Shown piece by piece: positions 1-6,477 of a stretch of 17,376 nt of DNA. The position numbers were made by a program, and so were the translations under genes. The notes under the pieces were generated by a model. The model had not been told where the DNA came from. It made no database searches and saw nothing but the letters and a program-made list of their open reading frames with translations. Source of the DNA: Clostridiales bacterium. GTDB lineage: Bacteria > Bacillota > Clostridia > Christensenellales > CAG-138. The stretch is from the NCBI GenBank assembly GCA_004556165.1, contig SFIR01000028.1, forward strand, positions 1-17,376. The letters run 5' to 3'. Numbering within the stretch: the first letter of the stretch is position 1; every line of letters starts with the position of its first letter.

Positions 1-34
1 GTATGTTTTTCGCAAATTAATTATACACGAAAGC

Positions 35-76
35 AGCAAACCGGGCAACCATTACGGTCGCCCGGTCTTGCTTTTA
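35..76 (+). terminator. Rho-independent terminator of an upstream gene outside the window
   Basis: Interrupted stem-loop: AGCAA, CCGGGC (41-46) and ACC (48-50) pair with GGT (56-58), GCCCGG (60-65) and TTGCT (68-72) around the loop ATTAC. A short T run follows. It is the first of two consecutive terminators and probably ends a transcript that enters from before base 1. Confidence 0.6.
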
Positions 77-78
77 TT

Positions 79-105
79 GGGGCTTAACGCAACAGCCCCT
101 TTTTT
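79..105 (+). terminator. Strong Rho-independent terminator
   Basis: Perfect 6-bp stem GGGGCT (79-84) / AGCCCC (94-99) with a 9-base loop, followed by six T residues (100-105). It ends 73 bases before the ABC ATPase start. It most likely insulates that gene from upstream transcription; an attenuator role in the ABC leader cannot be excluded, because I see no convincing promoter between 105 and 170. Confidence 0.75.
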
Positions 106-178
106 GATAGCAAAGAACGCGCACCCTGCCCGTGAAAGCTGAATACCTTGTACCATAGAGAAAAATAGCGGAGGGAGT

Positions 179-988
179 ATGAGTAATCCAATAGCACAGC
201 TTGAAAACGTGCGTCTAATTTATCATGAACCGCATGCGCAAACGCTTGCGATAGACGATATCAGCGCCGAATTCGAGCGCGGAAAATTCACTGCGCTCGT
301 CGGACCGTCGGGCTGCGGCAAGACGAGCATTCTGTCGATACTCGCAGGAATCATGCCGCCGAGCGGAGGAACGGTAACGGTCGGGGGAGAAAGGCTTTAC
401 GACCCCGAAAATCCAAAGGGAAAGGCACGCAGAGCCAATGGGAAAAGAGTAACGGGATATATGCTCCAGAGGGATAACCTTCTGGATTGGCGCACGATAG
501 AGGAAAATGTTATGCTCGGGCTCGAAATAAACCACAGCCTGACCCCGGAGAACAGGGCATTTGCGCGCGAGCTTCTAATGCGCTACGGGCTTGCGGACTT
601 CATGAAGCTTTATCCGCGCCAGCTCTCGGGCGGCATGAGGCAGAAGGTCGCACTCATAAGGACGCTTGTGCTGAGGCCGGAGCTGCTTCTTCTTGATGAA
701 CCCTTTTCCGCGCTTGACTTTCAGACAAGGCTGCTGCTCGCGGATGAAGTCAGCGGCATCATCAGGAGCGAGGGCTGCACCGCCGTGCTCGTTACCCACG
801 ACATCTCCGAAGCTATCAGCATGTGCGACCGCGTTATCGTGCTTACGGCAAGGCCTGCGGTCATCCGCAGGGACATTGATATAGTGCTCGATTCCGATAC
901 GCCCGTTGCAAGGCGCGGCGATAAGCAGTTCAAGGATTATTTCAATATCGTCTGGGAGGAGATACTGAAAAATGAAGAGTTCAATTAA
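179..988 (+). CDS. ABC importer ATP-binding protein, nitrate/sulfonate/taurine (SsuB/TauB) family
   Basis: Cytoplasmic ATPase (269 aa) that would power import of a small organic anion or related solute through the permease encoded next. Visible motifs: Walker A GPSGCGKT (42-49), Q-loop around Q97, signature LSGGMRQ (149-155), Walker B with D173-E174, D-loop SALD (177-180), and switch histidine H207 in VTHD. The length and the C-terminal extension after the H-loop fit the SsuB/TauB/ThiZ group. The ATG at 179 has GGAGG at 170-174. The gene overlaps the permease by 17 bases, so the two are surely co-transcribed. The substrate cannot be read: no binding-protein gene is in view, and sulfonates, taurine, nitrate, pyrimidine precursors and others use the same family. 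Confidence 0.93.
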   Translation: MSNPIAQLENVRLIYHEPHAQTLAIDDISAEFERGKFTALVGPSGCGKTSILSILAGIMPPSGGTVTVGGERLYDPENPKGKARRANGKRVTGYMLQRDNLLDWRTIEENVMLGLEINHSLTPENRAFARELLMRYGLADFMKLYPRQLSGGMRQKVALIRTLVLRPELLLLDEPFSALDFQTRLLLADEVSGIIRSEGCTAVLVTHDISEAISMCDRVIVLTARPAVIRRDIDIVLDSDTPVARRGDKQFKDYFNIVWEEILKNEEFN

Positions 989-1814
989 ATGCAGTAATGA
1001 TAAAAGAATGCCTCCCTGCTCGGAGGAACATGCTCTCTACCTTAAAAAACTGAGAAGAAAAAAGCACTTTGTGCATTTTATGCAGTTCGCAATTCTGATA
1101 GTATTCATTGCTGTTTGGGAGTTGCTCGGAAGGCTCGGGGTAATCAAAACCTTCATCTTTTCGAGCCCGTCCAGGGTGGCTGCAACAGTAGCAAGGCTTT
1201 ATTCGAACGGCGAACTGTTCATGCATATCGGAATAACCACGCTGGAGACAGTTGCAGGATTTCTTATCGGTACTCTCATCGGAACGCTCATTGCAGTGCT
1301 TCTGTGGTGGAGCCCGACGCTTTCACGCATACTCGACCCGTATATGGTCGTACTCAACGCACTGCCCAAGATAGCGCTCGGGCCTATCATCATAGTTTGG
1401 GTCGGTGCGGGGATGAAGGCGATAATCCTTATGGCGCTGCTCATCTCTACCATAGTTACCATTATGACCGTGCTTTCGGGATTCAATGAAATATCGGGGG
1501 AGAATCAGCTTCTGATGCGTACCCTTGGGGCAAATAAGCTCCAGACCTTTTTTAAGGTCGTGCTTCCAGCCTCCGTACCGACGGTGATGAGCGCATTGAA
1601 GCTCAGCGTCGGAATGAGCTGGGTCGGCGTCATCGTCGGCGAATACCTCGTATCAAAGGCAGGGCTCGGTTATCTCATCGTCTACGGAGGTCAGGTCTTT
1701 AAGCTCGACCTCGTAATGGCTGCAATAGCTATCCTCTGCGTGCTGGCGGCGCTCATGTATTATGCGGTTGCGATCCTTGAAAGGATTATATCAAAGCGAA
1801 TCGGAAGATTCTGA
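972..1814 (+). CDS. ABC importer permease, SsuC/TauC family
   Basis: Integral membrane subunit (280 aa) of the same importer. A basic N-terminus (KKLRRKKH, about residues 25-32) precedes a first membrane helix at about 36-52, and about five further helices follow. The cytoplasmic coupling loop that docks on the ATPase is visible as RTLGANKLQTFFKVVLP (around 184-200), matching the EAA-type G-x9-LP pattern of binding-protein-dependent permeases. The ATG at 972 lies inside the ATPase gene, with GGGAGGAG at 954-961, 10 bases upstream; this supports translational coupling. A binding protein would normally complete the system, but the next 1.2 kb holds only a degraded lipoprotein, so the partner must be elsewhere or lost. 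Confidence 0.92.
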   Translation: MKSSIKCSNDKRMPPCSEEHALYLKKLRRKKHFVHFMQFAILIVFIAVWELLGRLGVIKTFIFSSPSRVAATVARLYSNGELFMHIGITTLETVAGFLIGTLIGTLIAVLLWWSPTLSRILDPYMVVLNALPKIALGPIIIVWVGAGMKAIILMALLISTIVTIMTVLSGFNEISGENQLLMRTLGANKLQTFFKVVLPASVPTVMSALKLSVGMSWVGVIVGEYLVSKAGLGYLIVYGGQVFKLDLVMAAIAILCVLAALMYYAVAILERIISKRIGRF

Positions 1815-1935
1815 CGGTCTCGGCATATTCCGTATGAAAAGCAAGGAAAAAGCTGCTAAAACCCGTATAATTGAGCTTGAGCAAAAAACATACATGCTTT
1901 ATTCAGCGTTATTCATTATCAGCAGAATACGGCTG

Positions 1936-1986
1936 AACCGCACCGTTTTGCATAGCCTTACGGCATAGCAAGGCGGTGCGGTTTCA
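1936..1986 (+). terminator. Probable terminator of the ABC operon
   Basis: Long hairpin: AACCGCACCG (1936-1945) pairs perfectly with CGGTGCGGTT (1974-1983), and TTGC/GCAA (1948-1951/1968-1971) continues the stem inside. The following T tract is short. It lies about 120 bases after the permease stop. The rest of 1815-2085 holds no gene I can support. Confidence 0.55.
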
Positions 1987-2085
1987 ATTCGCAGATTAAA
2001 AACGCAAAAAATCAGGGTATTTCATAATGTTAACACTTTTGACAACAGATTTAACAAACTTGTCACAATCAGGGGGTAATTTTTA

Positions 2086-2114
2086 TTGACGTAAATATGA
2101 ACATTGGGTAAAAT
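2086..2114 (+). promoter_or_regulatory. Sigma-A type promoter
   Basis: TTGACG (2086-2091), a 17-base spacer, then TAAAAT (2109-2114). Start of transcription would be near 2121. Downstream lie a GGGAGGGG ribosome-site-like stretch at 2173-2180 with no usable start codon, the duplicated upstream segment, and the lipoprotein remnant, so the transcript may now encode little. Confidence 0.55.
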
Positions 2115-2189
2115 AATCATATCAGCTTGCTGCCATATTTTGTAAGCCGTGCAAGCAGTAAATCCAAAAGACGGGAGGGGTTTATAAGC

Positions 2190-2280
2190 TGAAAAACAAC
2201 GGAAGCCAATGCTGCATGTTCGGAACGGTAAATATGCCGTAATCGCCGCTGCAATGCTCGATTTGTATATGAGCGATAAT
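2190..2280 (+). repeat. Diverged copy 1 of a duplicated upstream region
   Basis: Resembles 2868-2965 over its length. The shared order of words is AAACA, CGGAAGC, CGGAACGGTAAA, ATGCC, TAAT, GC(T)TGCAATGC, then GATAAT. In this copy the promoter-like elements are CTGCAA (2249-2254) and GATAAT (2275-2280), 20 bases apart, so the promoter looks decayed. It precedes the lipoprotein remnant; copy 2 precedes the DUF21/CBS operon. Confidence 0.5.
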
Positions 2281-2326
2281 ACCGCTTGCTTCAAAAGCAA
2301 CTAATGAGAAGGAGTATGGATAATGA

Positions 2327-2671
2327 ATGACTATTCCTGAACCACGGCTTTTCACACGAAATAACATAAACAACGGGTTTCTTTCCCTGATGCGTGTTCT
2401 CTCAATATTACTTTCTGCAATGATGCTTTTTGTCTTTCCCGGATGCACTGAGAGCAGCCCTATATCGTCAGCAGCTCCTATGCCTTCGGCAATTGAACCG
2501 ACTTCCTCACCTAAGCCTAACGAAACGGATCACTTATCATCAGCAGAGCACACGCCAACGGGAGCTATGGAACCAACTGCTTCACGACCTCGGACGGCGG
2601 CAGGACATGGACATTCGGCGGCTGAGCGATTTCATTTAGGGATTGAAATAAAAACAGCCTCCCACGGATGA
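2327..2671 (+). pseudogene. Frameshifted remnant of a lipoprotein with an Asp-box (BNR-like) motif
   Basis: The open frame encodes 114 aa. A hydrophobic segment (about 22-38) ends in FPGC, making C40 a lipidation candidate, and a Ser/Pro/Thr-rich linker follows, as in Gram-positive surface lipoproteins. After about residue 65 the frame reads as unstructured sequence. A second frame, open from 2521 to the stop at 2623-2625, reads GSYGTNCFTTSDGGRTW and contains the Asp-box pattern T-x-D-x-G-x-T-W. A frameshift between about 2485 and 2555 would join them, and the product would still be cut short at 2625, so I read it as a dead gene. A 4-codon frame with AAGGAG (2309-2314) and ATG 2316 ends in ATGA over the start at 2327; ATG 2390 is another possible start. 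It could be a leftover surface or binding lipoprotein; a link to the ABC genes is only a guess. Confidence 0.5.
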
Positions 2672-2770
2672 AAAAACAGGCATATGGGATAAGCCCTTTA
2701 TGCCTGCGGCAATCCCTTGCTGCCGAGAAACAGAGTCGGCAGAAAAAGAATATTTTAAGTCGCACTACGC

Positions 2771-2818
2771 GCCCCATAGGAAATAGCTATATCCTCTTTC
2801 CTGTGGGGCATTTGCTTT
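2771..2818 (+). terminator. Strong Rho-independent terminator
   Basis: A 13-bp stem, GCCCCATAGGAAA (2771-2783) against TTTCCTGTGGGGC (2797-2809), with one G-T wobble and a 13-base loop. It is followed by ATTTGCTTTT. It ends transcription from the 2086 promoter before the DUF21/CBS operon. The surrounding 2672-2936 stretch contains no gene I can support. Confidence 0.75.
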
Positions 2819-2867
2819 ACATGCGAAAACGCCACCCCCATATCCTTATTCAAGCGTTGTACCGCAT

Positions 2868-2965
2868 TCCAAACAGAGCGGAAGCGCCGAATTTGTCGGT
2901 TTTTATCGGAAACGGTAAAAAATGCCATAATTGACGTTGCAATGCGTGCTTTGATGTGATATAAT
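2868..2965 (+). repeat. Copy 2 of a duplicated upstream region
   Basis: Partner of 2190-2280; the best-matching part is 2907-2965. This copy contains the functional-looking promoter of the DUF21/CBS genes, which suggests that promoter region was duplicated or that both belong to a small dispersed repeat. Confidence 0.5.
2937..2965 (+). promoter_or_regulatory. Promoter of the DUF21/CBS operon
   Basis: TTGCAA (2937-2942), a 17-base spacer, and TATAAT (2960-2965) preceded by TG one base before it (extended -10). The start would be near 2972, giving a leader of roughly 48 bases before the ATG at 3020. Confidence 0.75.
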
Positions 2966-3019
2966 GGAGATTGACCTGCGGAACAGAATCACGCGCGGGA
3001 AAAGGAGTTGGTAAATTTA

Positions 3020-4144
3020 ATGGACGATGGCAGTATATGGCGATGCATGACCTCCGTTCTGTTCAGTGAATCGGGAACGGCGGGCAGCGGCATGGACTTT
3101 GGTGTTATTGCCGTATACATCATCCTCATAGTGCTCACGATTGTGGGCGGCGCCTATTTTGCCGGAGCGGAGACAGCTCTTGCATCGGTCAGCCGTACCC
3201 GAATGAAGTCGTATGCCGAGGATGGAAATAAAAAAGCTCAATATGTCATGTACATATTGAATAATTTTGATAAAGCACTTTCCACAATCCTTATCGGAAA
3301 CAACATCATGCACATCGCCTGTGCATCGATAGTAACGCTTTTGACCCGTCGGCTTTTCAGCGGCGCCCTCGCAAATCATCTCGACACCGCGCTTGTTGTT
3401 TCAACGATCATTACCACAATTGTCGTATTTCTCATAGCGGAAATGCTCCCGAAGTGTCATGCCAAAACCTGCAGCGAAAGGAAGGCAATGAGCATCGGGC
3501 GGTCTTTGTATGTCCTTATGAAGGCGCTTGCACCCCTTGCGGCGGTCTTTACCTGGATAGGCAACGGATTCGGCAAACTCTTCCTCGGGAAAAAGAAGGA
3601 TGAACCTTCCGTTACCGAGGATGACCTCAAGGATATGATTGAATCCTTCAAGGATGAGCGCGAAGAGGATGAGGAAACCGAGGATTCGACGGCGGAGCTG
3701 ATGGCGAGCGCACTCGAATTTGCGGCCACTACCGCAGGCGAAGCGCTGACACCATGGGATAAGGTCAGCACCATTTCTTCCGATCTTGAGATAAGTGAAA
3801 TTTACGAAATAATCAAGGAAAGCAACCATACCCGTTTTCCGATGCTCAATGCATCGGGAAGGGTCGTTGGAGTTCTCAATATCCGTGCATTTCTCCGCCA
3901 GTATATGCGTGAGGGCGAGGATATGGAGCTCATAGATATAATAGATACGCCCTTATTCATCCGTCCCGAGACCCATGTTGATGAGCTGCTTAACGAGATG
4001 AGCCATAATAAGATGCACATGGCGTTCGTGACGGAACAGGGTAAGCTCCTCGGCATCATCACCATTGAGGATATTCTTGAGGAGCTTGTCGGCGAGATCT
4101 TTGATGAAACCGATGAGGAAGCCCCTGTGGAGGTGACAGCATGA
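3020..4144 (+). CDS. DUF21/CBS-pair membrane protein (CNNM/CorC-like), diverged paralogue without C-terminal domain
   Basis: Membrane protein (374 aa) of the family often labelled hemolysin or HlyC/CorC and linked to Mg2+/Co2+ homeostasis. A DUF21 domain (about 25-195) contains FAGAETALASVSRTRM and LIGNNI; two CBS motifs (about 240-295 and 305-360) follow, with ITIEDILEELVGEIFDE at the end. It stops there, lacking the CorC_HlyC C-terminal domain that its neighbour has. Usually conserved spots differ: the FGE-x-xPK signature is AEMLPK (140-145), and the TPR that opens CBS1 is TPW (244-246). I chose ATG 3020 because AGGAG (3003-3007) sits 12 bases before it; a TTG at 3008 abuts the ribosome site. 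It overlaps the next gene by 4 bases, suggesting the two work together, perhaps as a heteromer. Confidence 0.88.
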   Translation: MDDGSIWRCMTSVLFSESGTAGSGMDFGVIAVYIILIVLTIVGGAYFAGAETALASVSRTRMKSYAEDGNKKAQYVMYILNNFDKALSTILIGNNIMHIACASIVTLLTRRLFSGALANHLDTALVVSTIITTIVVFLIAEMLPKCHAKTCSERKAMSIGRSLYVLMKALAPLAAVFTWIGNGFGKLFLGKKKDEPSVTEDDLKDMIESFKDEREEDEETEDSTAELMASALEFAATTAGEALTPWDKVSTISSDLEISEIYEIIKESNHTRFPMLNASGRVVGVLNIRAFLRQYMREGEDMELIDIIDTPLFIRPETHVDELLNEMSHNKMHMAFVTEQGKLLGIITIEDILEELVGEIFDETDEEAPVEVTA

Positions 4145-5457
4145 TGTGGCTCGTTTACGTTATTGCGCTCATAGTGCTGGCTGCGTTTTCCGCATTCTTC
4201 TCCGGCTCCGAGATAGCCTATGCCTCCGCAAACCGCATGAGGCTGCTCAGAAGGGTCAACGAAACGGGCTCAAAACGGTCTAAGCTCGCGCTCAATATTT
4301 ATGATAAATACGATTCCGTTCTCGGAAGCATACTTATCGGCAATAACCTCGTCAATCTGACCTCTTCCACCATCGGCACGCAGCTGTTCATACTGCTCCT
4401 TGCCGATACTCATATCGTCACGGAGAATGTCGCCGCAGTTATCTCCACAATAAGCGTAACCGTATTTCTTCTCATTTTCGGCGAGACTGCTCCGAAGATA
4501 GTTGCAAAGGGTAATCCCGAGGGCTTCAGCACCAATGTTTCGGTTCCGCTTTCGGTGATTCATACAATATTCAAACCGATAGTATGGGTCGTAATGAAGA
4601 TAGTGGGGCTGTTTTCTAAGCATTGGGGCACTCCCGATGATGACACAGTGACCGAGGATGATCTTTCCGAGATCATTGATACTGTCGAGGATGAGGGCGT
4701 TATTGATGAGGATACGAGCGAGCTGCTGCAATCCGCACTCGATTTCCCCGATATCTGCGCTTATGAAATCATAACCCCGAGAGTTGATATGATTGCTATC
4801 GACATAGATGATGAGGAGGACGAGATAAGGAAAACGATTGAGAATTCCCCGTACTCCCGTATCCCCGTCTATGAGGACAGCATCGACAATATCATCGGCG
4901 TCATTCATCTGAATAACTTCTTAAAGACCATGAGCGAGGGCGGAGCGCTCGATATAAGGAGCAACCTCCTTCCCGTATGCTACATTCATAAGACCACGAT
5001 CCTGCCGCAGGCATTGCGCGAGCTCCGCGAAAAGAAGCTCCATCTTGCCATCGTCACCGATGAATACGGCGGAACCATGGGCCTCATTACTATGGAGGAT
5101 ATCCTCGAACAGCTCGTCGGCGATATCTGGGATGAAAGCGATGTCATAGAGGATGAGATTGTTCAGTTGTCCGATGACCTCTATGAGGTGGACGGCGATA
5201 TGCGCGTCTACGATTTTCTTGAGGAATTCGAGATCAACGACCGCGATTTCGATGATGATAATGCGACCGTCGGCGGCTGGGCGATAGAACAGCTCGGCGG
5301 CTATCCTGCCAAGGGCGATACCTTTGATTTTGAAAACCTGACCGTAACAGTTAAACAGCTCCAGAACCTCAGAATTACGAGGCTCACCGTTAAGGTCAAT
5401 GAAAAGATCGAAGAAGAGGATGAGGATGCCATTGACTGGGAAGGCAATAACGACTGA
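4141..5457 (+). CDS. DUF21/CBS/CorC_HlyC membrane transporter-like protein (CNNM/MpfA family)
   Basis: Full-length member (438 aa). The order is DUF21 (about 1-165, with FFSGSEIAYASANRMRL, LIGNN and FGETAPK at 114-119), two CBS motifs (about 205-330, opening with ITPRVDM and closing with ITMEDILEQLVGDIWDE), then the CorC_HlyC domain (about 338-420), with the typical YEVDGDMRVYDF and VGGWAIEQLG stretches, and an acidic tail. The family is implicated in magnesium efflux or homeostasis, with nucleotide sensing by the CBS pair. The start overlaps the previous stop as ATGA; GGAGGTGA at 4129-4136 is a near-perfect ribosome site. ATG 4144 is at a better distance than ATG 4141, so the protein may be one residue shorter. 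Confidence 0.95.
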   Translation: MMWLVYVIALIVLAAFSAFFSGSEIAYASANRMRLLRRVNETGSKRSKLALNIYDKYDSVLGSILIGNNLVNLTSSTIGTQLFILLLADTHIVTENVAAVISTISVTVFLLIFGETAPKIVAKGNPEGFSTNVSVPLSVIHTIFKPIVWVVMKIVGLFSKHWGTPDDDTVTEDDLSEIIDTVEDEGVIDEDTSELLQSALDFPDICAYEIITPRVDMIAIDIDDEEDEIRKTIENSPYSRIPVYEDSIDNIIGVIHLNNFLKTMSEGGALDIRSNLLPVCYIHKTTILPQALRELREKKLHLAIVTDEYGGTMGLITMEDILEQLVGDIWDESDVIEDEIVQLSDDLYEVDGDMRVYDFLEEFEINDRDFDDDNATVGGWAIEQLGGYPAKGDTFDFENLTVTVKQLQNLRITRLTVKVNEKIEEEDEDAIDWEGNND

Positions 5458-5474
5458 TAGCAATTAAATCATAA

Positions 5475-5520
5475 AAAGAAACAGCACCACCGTACCTATC
5501 CGGCACGGTGGTGCTGCTGT
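5475..5520. terminator. Bidirectional terminator between convergent genes
   Basis: A 12-bp perfect stem, CAGCACCACCGT (5482-5493) / ACGGTGGTGCTG (5505-5516), with an 11-base loop. The A-rich run before it (5471-5481) becomes a U tract when read from the minus strand, so it best serves the repressor gene. It can also stop the DUF21/CBS transcript. Confidence 0.75.
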
Positions 5521-5541
5521 ATAAAGAAAGAGGATGCCGCT

Positions 5542-6252
5542 TCAGCCCACGACCTTTCCGATGACGCGAAGCTCGTAGCTGTACTTGACTTTGATGGGCT
5601 TATAGTTGGGGTTTAGGGAGATGAGCTTGATGCCGCCGTCGGTTTCAAGCTTTTTGCAGTAGGCTTCGCCGTTCAGGACGAAAATGCCTATCTCGCCGGG
5701 TTTGAGGTCGGGCTGCTGACGGACGTAGACGATCTGGCCGTCGGTATAGAGCGGAGTCATCGAATCTCCGCTGATGCGCACGGCGAGGTTTGCATTCTCC
5801 GGTACGGTCTCATCCACATCAATCAGGGTGTAGCTGTCGCTGTCGAGGAATACGCCGGTACCTGCCGATGCAGGCAGATCATACAGCGGCATCTGACGCT
5901 TGATGCGGATGACCCTCTGCTTATACGAAAATTCGGGGCTTTCCTTCAGAAGGGAGATGTATTCATCCACGCGCTCACGGCCGAGCTTATTGAGCGAATT
6001 CAGCCCCTCATCATTAGGGCCTTCCATCCCGAGAAAGGTTGAAAGCACATCGCGGATATCATAGATGCGGCAGAGCGCGAGGAACTGCTCGGCATTGGGA
6101 AGGGTGTCCCCTGTCTCCCATTTGCTGACGGCGCGGTTGCTGATAGGGTCGCTGCCGACCGAAACGAGCTTTGCAACCTCCTGCTGAGACATCTTGCGCG
6201 CTTTACGAAGCTCGGAGAGCTTGCTGCCTAATTTCCTGCTGCTGTCTTCCAT
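5542..6252 (-). CDS. HTH (XRE) plus S24 self-cleaving repressor, LexA/HdiR-like
   Basis: Predicted DNA-damage-responsive transcription factor (236 aa). An N-terminal XRE helix-turn-helix spans about 8-65 (MSQQEVAKLV...NRAVSKWETG); a linker follows, then an S24 peptidase domain (about 120-236). Catalytic residues are visible: Ser164 in SGDSM and Lys200 in GEAYCKK. An Ala130-Gly131 bond in PASAG is the expected autocleavage site. Known relatives such as HdiR and phage CI-type repressors cleave themselves when stimulated by RecA filaments, releasing their targets. The gene is divergent from the Y-family polymerase across a 225-bp operator-rich gap, so that gene is the obvious target, probably with autoregulation. 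A GGGG ribosome site (6259-6262) precedes the start. It is not LexA itself, which has a different winged HTH. Confidence 0.9.
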   Translation of the reverse strand: MEDSSRKLGSKLSELRKARKMSQQEVAKLVSVGSDPISNRAVSKWETGDTLPNAEQFLALCRIYDIRDVLSTFLGMEGPNDEGLNSLNKLGRERVDEYISLLKESPEFSYKQRVIRIKRQMPLYDLPASAGTGVFLDSDSYTLIDVDETVPENANLAVRISGDSMTPLYTDGQIVYVRQQPDLKPGEIGIFVLNGEAYCKKLETDGGIKLISLNPNYKPIKVKYSYELRVIGKVVG

Positions 6253-6312
6253 AATTTTCCCCTTTTATGCCAAAGCTCGGGGCGCGGATAGCTCGATGCC
6301 CCGTGTCGCATT

Positions 6313-6347
6313 TTGTATTATTTTTCCACAGCTGCATTATAATACAA
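6313..6347. promoter_or_regulatory. Inverted repeat over the repressor promoter
   Basis: TTGTATTAT (6313-6321) and ATAATACAA (6339-6347) form a 9-bp inverted repeat with a 17-base centre. The right arm covers the repressor -10 element, and the 10-mer TATAATACAA recurs at 6429-6438 over the polymerase -10. It is a candidate second operator class or an autoregulatory site. Confidence 0.35.
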
Positions 6348-6364
6348 GTCCGCAGCAATTGCAA
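6336..6364 (-). promoter_or_regulatory. Promoter of the S24 repressor gene
   Basis: Read on the minus strand: TTGCAA (6364-6359), a 17-base spacer and TATAAT (6341-6336). The start would be near 6329, about 77 bases before the ATG. Confidence 0.65.
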
Positions 6365-6382
6365 GCACTTTTTCTAAAAAAT

Positions 6383-6456
6383 CTCTGAATAATAGAATGT
6401 CGGTATTGAAATCCACTAATAAGAGTAATATAATACAAATATCCTCTTAATAAGAG
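6383..6456. promoter_or_regulatory. Three evenly spaced operator-like palindromes
   Basis: CTCTTAATAAGAG (6444-6456) is a perfect 6-1-6 palindrome. CTCTGAATAATAG (6383-6395) matches it at 11 of 13 positions, and CCACTAATAAGAG (6413-6425) at 10 of 13. The centres, at 6389, 6419 and 6450, are 30 and 31 bases apart, about three helical turns. The middle site lies between the -35 and -10 of the polymerase promoter and the right one covers its start region, a textbook repression geometry. The likely binder is the adjacent S24 repressor. Confidence 0.6.
6406..6434 (+). promoter_or_regulatory. Promoter of the Y-family polymerase gene
   Basis: TTGAAA (6406-6411), a 17-base spacer and a perfect TATAAT (6429-6434). 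The start would be near 6441. The promoter is near consensus but wrapped in operator-like palindromes, so it should be strong once derepressed. Confidence 0.75.
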
Positions 6457-6477
6457 AACTTTGAGATATTAAAAAGC

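Noticed and set aside
110..178. Possible TPP-type riboswitch before the ABC ATPase (ACCCTG...GCTGAATACC looked suggestive)
   Set aside because: The conserved CTGAGA and the paired P2-P4 helices are absent; the nearby hairpins are simple terminators.
2022..2448. Overlapping minus-strand open frames in the gene-poor region
   Set aside because: No ribosome sites, no motifs, and they run against the promoter and lipoprotein signal on the plus strand.
3008..3019. TTG start at 3008 for the first DUF21/CBS gene
   Set aside because: The AAAGGAG ribosome site ends at the base before it, leaving no spacing; ATG 3020 is far more plausible.
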